Shown piece by piece: positions 62,401 to 64,000 of a DNA stretch of 64,000 nt. The stretch comes from CAVYXF01 sp963772335 (GTDB lineage Bacteria > Pseudomonadota > Alphaproteobacteria > Rhizobiales > Rhodomicrobiaceae). Under the pieces are notes generated by a model. It had not been told where the DNA came from. It saw nothing but the letters and a program-made list of their open reading frames with translations, and made no database searches. Where the stretch lies: assembly GCA_963772335.1 (NCBI GenBank), contig CAVYXF010000001.1, positions 1,116,001 through 1,180,000 on the forward strand, read 5' to 3'. The translations under genes were made by a program, and so were the position numbers. Every line of letters starts with the position of its first letter. The first letter of the stretch is position 1.

Positions 62401-62666
62401 ATGCCGGCCAAACAGGGCAATCAGCGCGAAGTCTTTGGGCCGGCGATGTCGGCTATGTGCCGTTCGCCATGGGGCATTATATCGAGAACACCGGCACGAC
62501 GCCGCTGCGCTTCCTGGAGATGTTCAAGAGCAGCTATTACGCCGACGTCTCGCTGAACCAGTGGCTGGCCCTAACGCCTCGCGAGCTCGTCGAGGCGCAT
62601 CTGAAGCCCGCCCAGCAGGTGATGAACGACCTGCGAACCGCGAAATCTCCGATTGTTCCGGCTTAG
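62401..62666 (+). pseudogene. Oxalate decarboxylase (bicupin) C-terminal remnant
   Basis: The frame ending at 62666 encodes AGDVGYVPFAMGHYIENTGT and continues RFLEMFKSSYYADVSLNQWL, a clear match to the second cupin of oxalate decarboxylases. Only ~75 residues remain, and there is no start or first cupin domain. Just upstream, GNQREVFG in another frame would continue into AGDVGYV if one G were restored near 62439, so the remnant is both truncated and frameshifted. It is probably a degraded gene next to an AraC regulator. Confidence 0.7.
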
Positions 62667-62787
62667 TAAATCCTCAGTCGAAGCGGAAGCGGAGCCTTGC
62701 TCCGCAACCGACTCTGTCGAGCTCGTTCTCTGGTGCACCACGCGGGACGCAATAGCCCATTTTCGCTGCGCCCATGGGTTTTCCGAT

Positions 62788-63159
62788 TCAATTACCCTCG
62801 ACGGCATCGCTGAGGTGGTAGACCAGTTCCGCGGCCTCAAACGGCTTATGCAGGACGCAGGCGGCATCGCCGCAGCGCTGGCGGACACGATCGCTGGAAA
62901 AGGCAGTGACGAAAATGGTCGGAATATGCGAGCCCTCGGCCTCCAAAGCCTCATAGAGGTCGATGCCGGTCATCCCCGGCATCTGAACATCGCAAATGAG
63001 ACAGGCGGTCTCACGCCTGCGCTCTGCCCGCAGAAAGTCCTCTGCAGAGGTGAAGGTCATCGCCTCGAAGCCAAGCGAGCGTACGAGGCTGTCCATCGCC
63101 CTGGCAACGGATGCATCGTCGTCGATGATGGATATGAGCTTGGCTCCTGGCACAGCCAT
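62788..63159 (-). CDS. Single-domain response regulator (CheY-like receiver)
   Basis: This 123-residue receiver has the acidic pocket in ISIIDDDASVARAMDSLVRS, the phospho-acceptor Asp in CLICDVQMPGMTGIDLYEAL, and the conserved Lys in VLHKPFEAAELV. There is no output domain. It is downstream of a FixJ-type regulator and a histidine kinase on the same strand and probably shares that phosphorelay, perhaps as a phosphate sink. Confidence 0.88.
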   Translation of the reverse strand: MAVPGAKLISIIDDDASVARAMDSLVRSLGFEAMTFTSAEDFLRAERRRETACLICDVQMPGMTGIDLYEALEAEGSHIPTIFVTAFSSDRVRQRCGDAACVLHKPFEAAELVYHLSDAVEGN

Positions 63160-63260
63160 TCCAGTCCTGATTTGGCGTCGGCGGGCCCGTTACCACCTCA
63201 CATGAATGCCCACGCCAAGAACATGGAAATGCTGACCGGTTATCTAAATTATACCGTGGT

Positions 63261-63914
63261 TTACCGGGCCTCCTTATTGGCCCGGACGCCGAGCGCTTCT
63301 GCCATCCGCACCAGATCGGCGAATGACCGCGCTGCCATCTTCCGCATGACCCGGCCTCTGTGAATCTTGACCGTAATCTCGCTGATGCCGAGCTCGTAGG
63401 CGATCTGCTTGTTGAGCAGCCCTTCCGTCGCTAGCGCCATCACCTGCTGCTCCCGATCGCTCAGAGAGCGATAGCGCGCCTGCTGGTCGTGCAGGACGCC
63501 ATCGCCGTCGCGCCGCTCAAGATCGCGTTCCACTGCCGCTGCGACGGCATCGAGCATGTCCTGGTCGCGGAACGGCTTAGCCAGGAAATCGACGGCTCCA
63601 GCCTTCATCGCGCGCACTGTCATGGGAATATCGCCATATCCGGTCATGAAAATGATGGGCACGAGAATGCCCGCCGCCGCGAGCTGGCTCTGGAAGTCGA
63701 GCCCACTCACCCGCGGAAGGCGAATGTCGAGAATGAGGCAGTTCGCAGCGTGGGCAATGTCGCTTTCCATGAACTCCTGCGGCGCGCCGAATGCCTCCAC
63801 CCGAAAGCCGACGGAGCGAAGCAGGCTCCCGAGCGCGCTGCGAACCGCGGGATCGTCGTCGAGCACGACAACGAGCGGCGTCTCGCCATGGGTCTCATGC
63901 CCTGCCCCAGTCAT
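63261..63914 (-). CDS. FixJ-family response regulator (receiver plus LuxR-type HTH)
   Basis: This 217-residue regulator has a receiver domain (VVVLDDDPAVRSALGSLLRS, phospho-Asp in CLILDIRLPRVSGLDFQSQL, Lys in DFLAKPFRDQDML) and a C-terminal LuxR/FixJ helix-turn-helix (LSDREQQVMALATEGLLNKQ and YELGISEITVKIHRGRVMRK). ATG 63914 overlaps the kinase stop (TGATG) and has GGGAG upstream. A GTG three bases earlier is an alternative. Targets are not visible. Confidence 0.92.
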   Translation of the reverse strand: MTGAGHETHGETPLVVVLDDDPAVRSALGSLLRSVGFRVEAFGAPQEFMESDIAHAANCLILDIRLPRVSGLDFQSQLAAAGILVPIIFMTGYGDIPMTVRAMKAGAVDFLAKPFRDQDMLDAVAAAVERDLERRDGDGVLHDQQARYRSLSDREQQVMALATEGLLNKQIAYELGISEITVKIHRGRVMRKMAARSFADLVRMAEALGVRANKEAR

Positions 63915-64000
63915 CACGTTGCTCCCGCCTGTGCAGGCAGCGACAGATGAAACGTCGCCCCCGGCCCTTCGTTGCGCTGCGCCCGGATACGCCCACCATG
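63914..64000 (-). CDS. Sensor histidine kinase, C-terminal end only (cut by window end)
   Basis: The last 28 codons read HGGRIRAQRNEGPGATFHLS then LPAQAGAT and a TGA. This is the end of a HATPase domain (G2 box region: GGRIRAQRNEGPGATF). The stop overlaps the start of the FixJ-type regulator, so the two form a cognate pair. The sensor part lies outside the window. Confidence 0.85.
   Translation of the reverse strand, partial: HGGRIRAQRNEGPGATFHLSLPAQAGAT

Overview
This window looks like a chromosomal segment of a high-GC alphaproteobacterium, most likely of the order Hyphomicrobiales (Rhizobiales). Three things support this: the conserved serS-surE-pcm-LysM/M23 order at the left end, a SAM-II riboswitch in front of metZ, and dispersed palindromic repeats of the kind common in that order. 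I saw no rRNA, tRNA, CRISPR array, transposase or phage gene. The species call is inference.

Layout. 0-9.4 kb is mostly housekeeping: serS (partial), surE, pcm, a lipoprotein LysM/LytM factor, a GNAT acetyltransferase, a two-domain dCTP deaminase on locally AT-richer DNA, riboswitch-controlled metZ, apaG and small secreted proteins. 10.1-25.6 kb is an electron-transfer island: a 2Fe-2S/FAD reductase, a tetraheme cytochrome c, a five-helix histidine-bearing membrane protein, a ten-heme cytochrome broken by one frameshift, ccmF-ccmH-ccmI for heme attachment, a pentaheme cytochrome and an outer-membrane beta-barrel. 25.9-45.1 kb is an acyl-CoA catabolic island with an IclR regulator, an outer-membrane transporter, a TetR regulator, paired acyl-CoA dehydrogenases, a Liv-type ABC importer, a FadJ/PimF-like bifunctional enzyme, a PimA-like ligase, a thiolase, and an acyl-CoA dehydrogenase/kinase/SDR triad resembling the levulinate (lva) 4-hydroxyacyl-CoA pathway. 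A shared 15-bp palindrome lies in three promoter regions here and probably defines the IclR regulon. 45.1-53.6 kb is a second IclR-controlled unit: a SelA-fold PLP enzyme, a sugar-type ABC importer, an SDR, RidA and a D-threonine aldolase/D-serine dehydratase-like enzyme, which suggests catabolism of an amino-sugar acid or D-hydroxy-amino acid. 53.9-59.6 kb is a formate dehydrogenase-N/O operon whose large subunit reads an in-frame TGA as selenocysteine, followed by fdhE. 59.9-64 kb holds small secreted proteins, an AraC regulator beside an oxalate-decarboxylase remnant, and a FixJ-type two-component locus cut by the window end.

Four otherwise intact genes (decaheme cytochrome, outer-membrane transporter, livF, sugar permease) are each broken by what reads as exactly one inserted base. 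This is either a systematic sequencing artefact or recent gene decay, and it matters for how the catabolic units are interpreted. All functional statements rest on reading motifs and gene order by eye; no database search was run.
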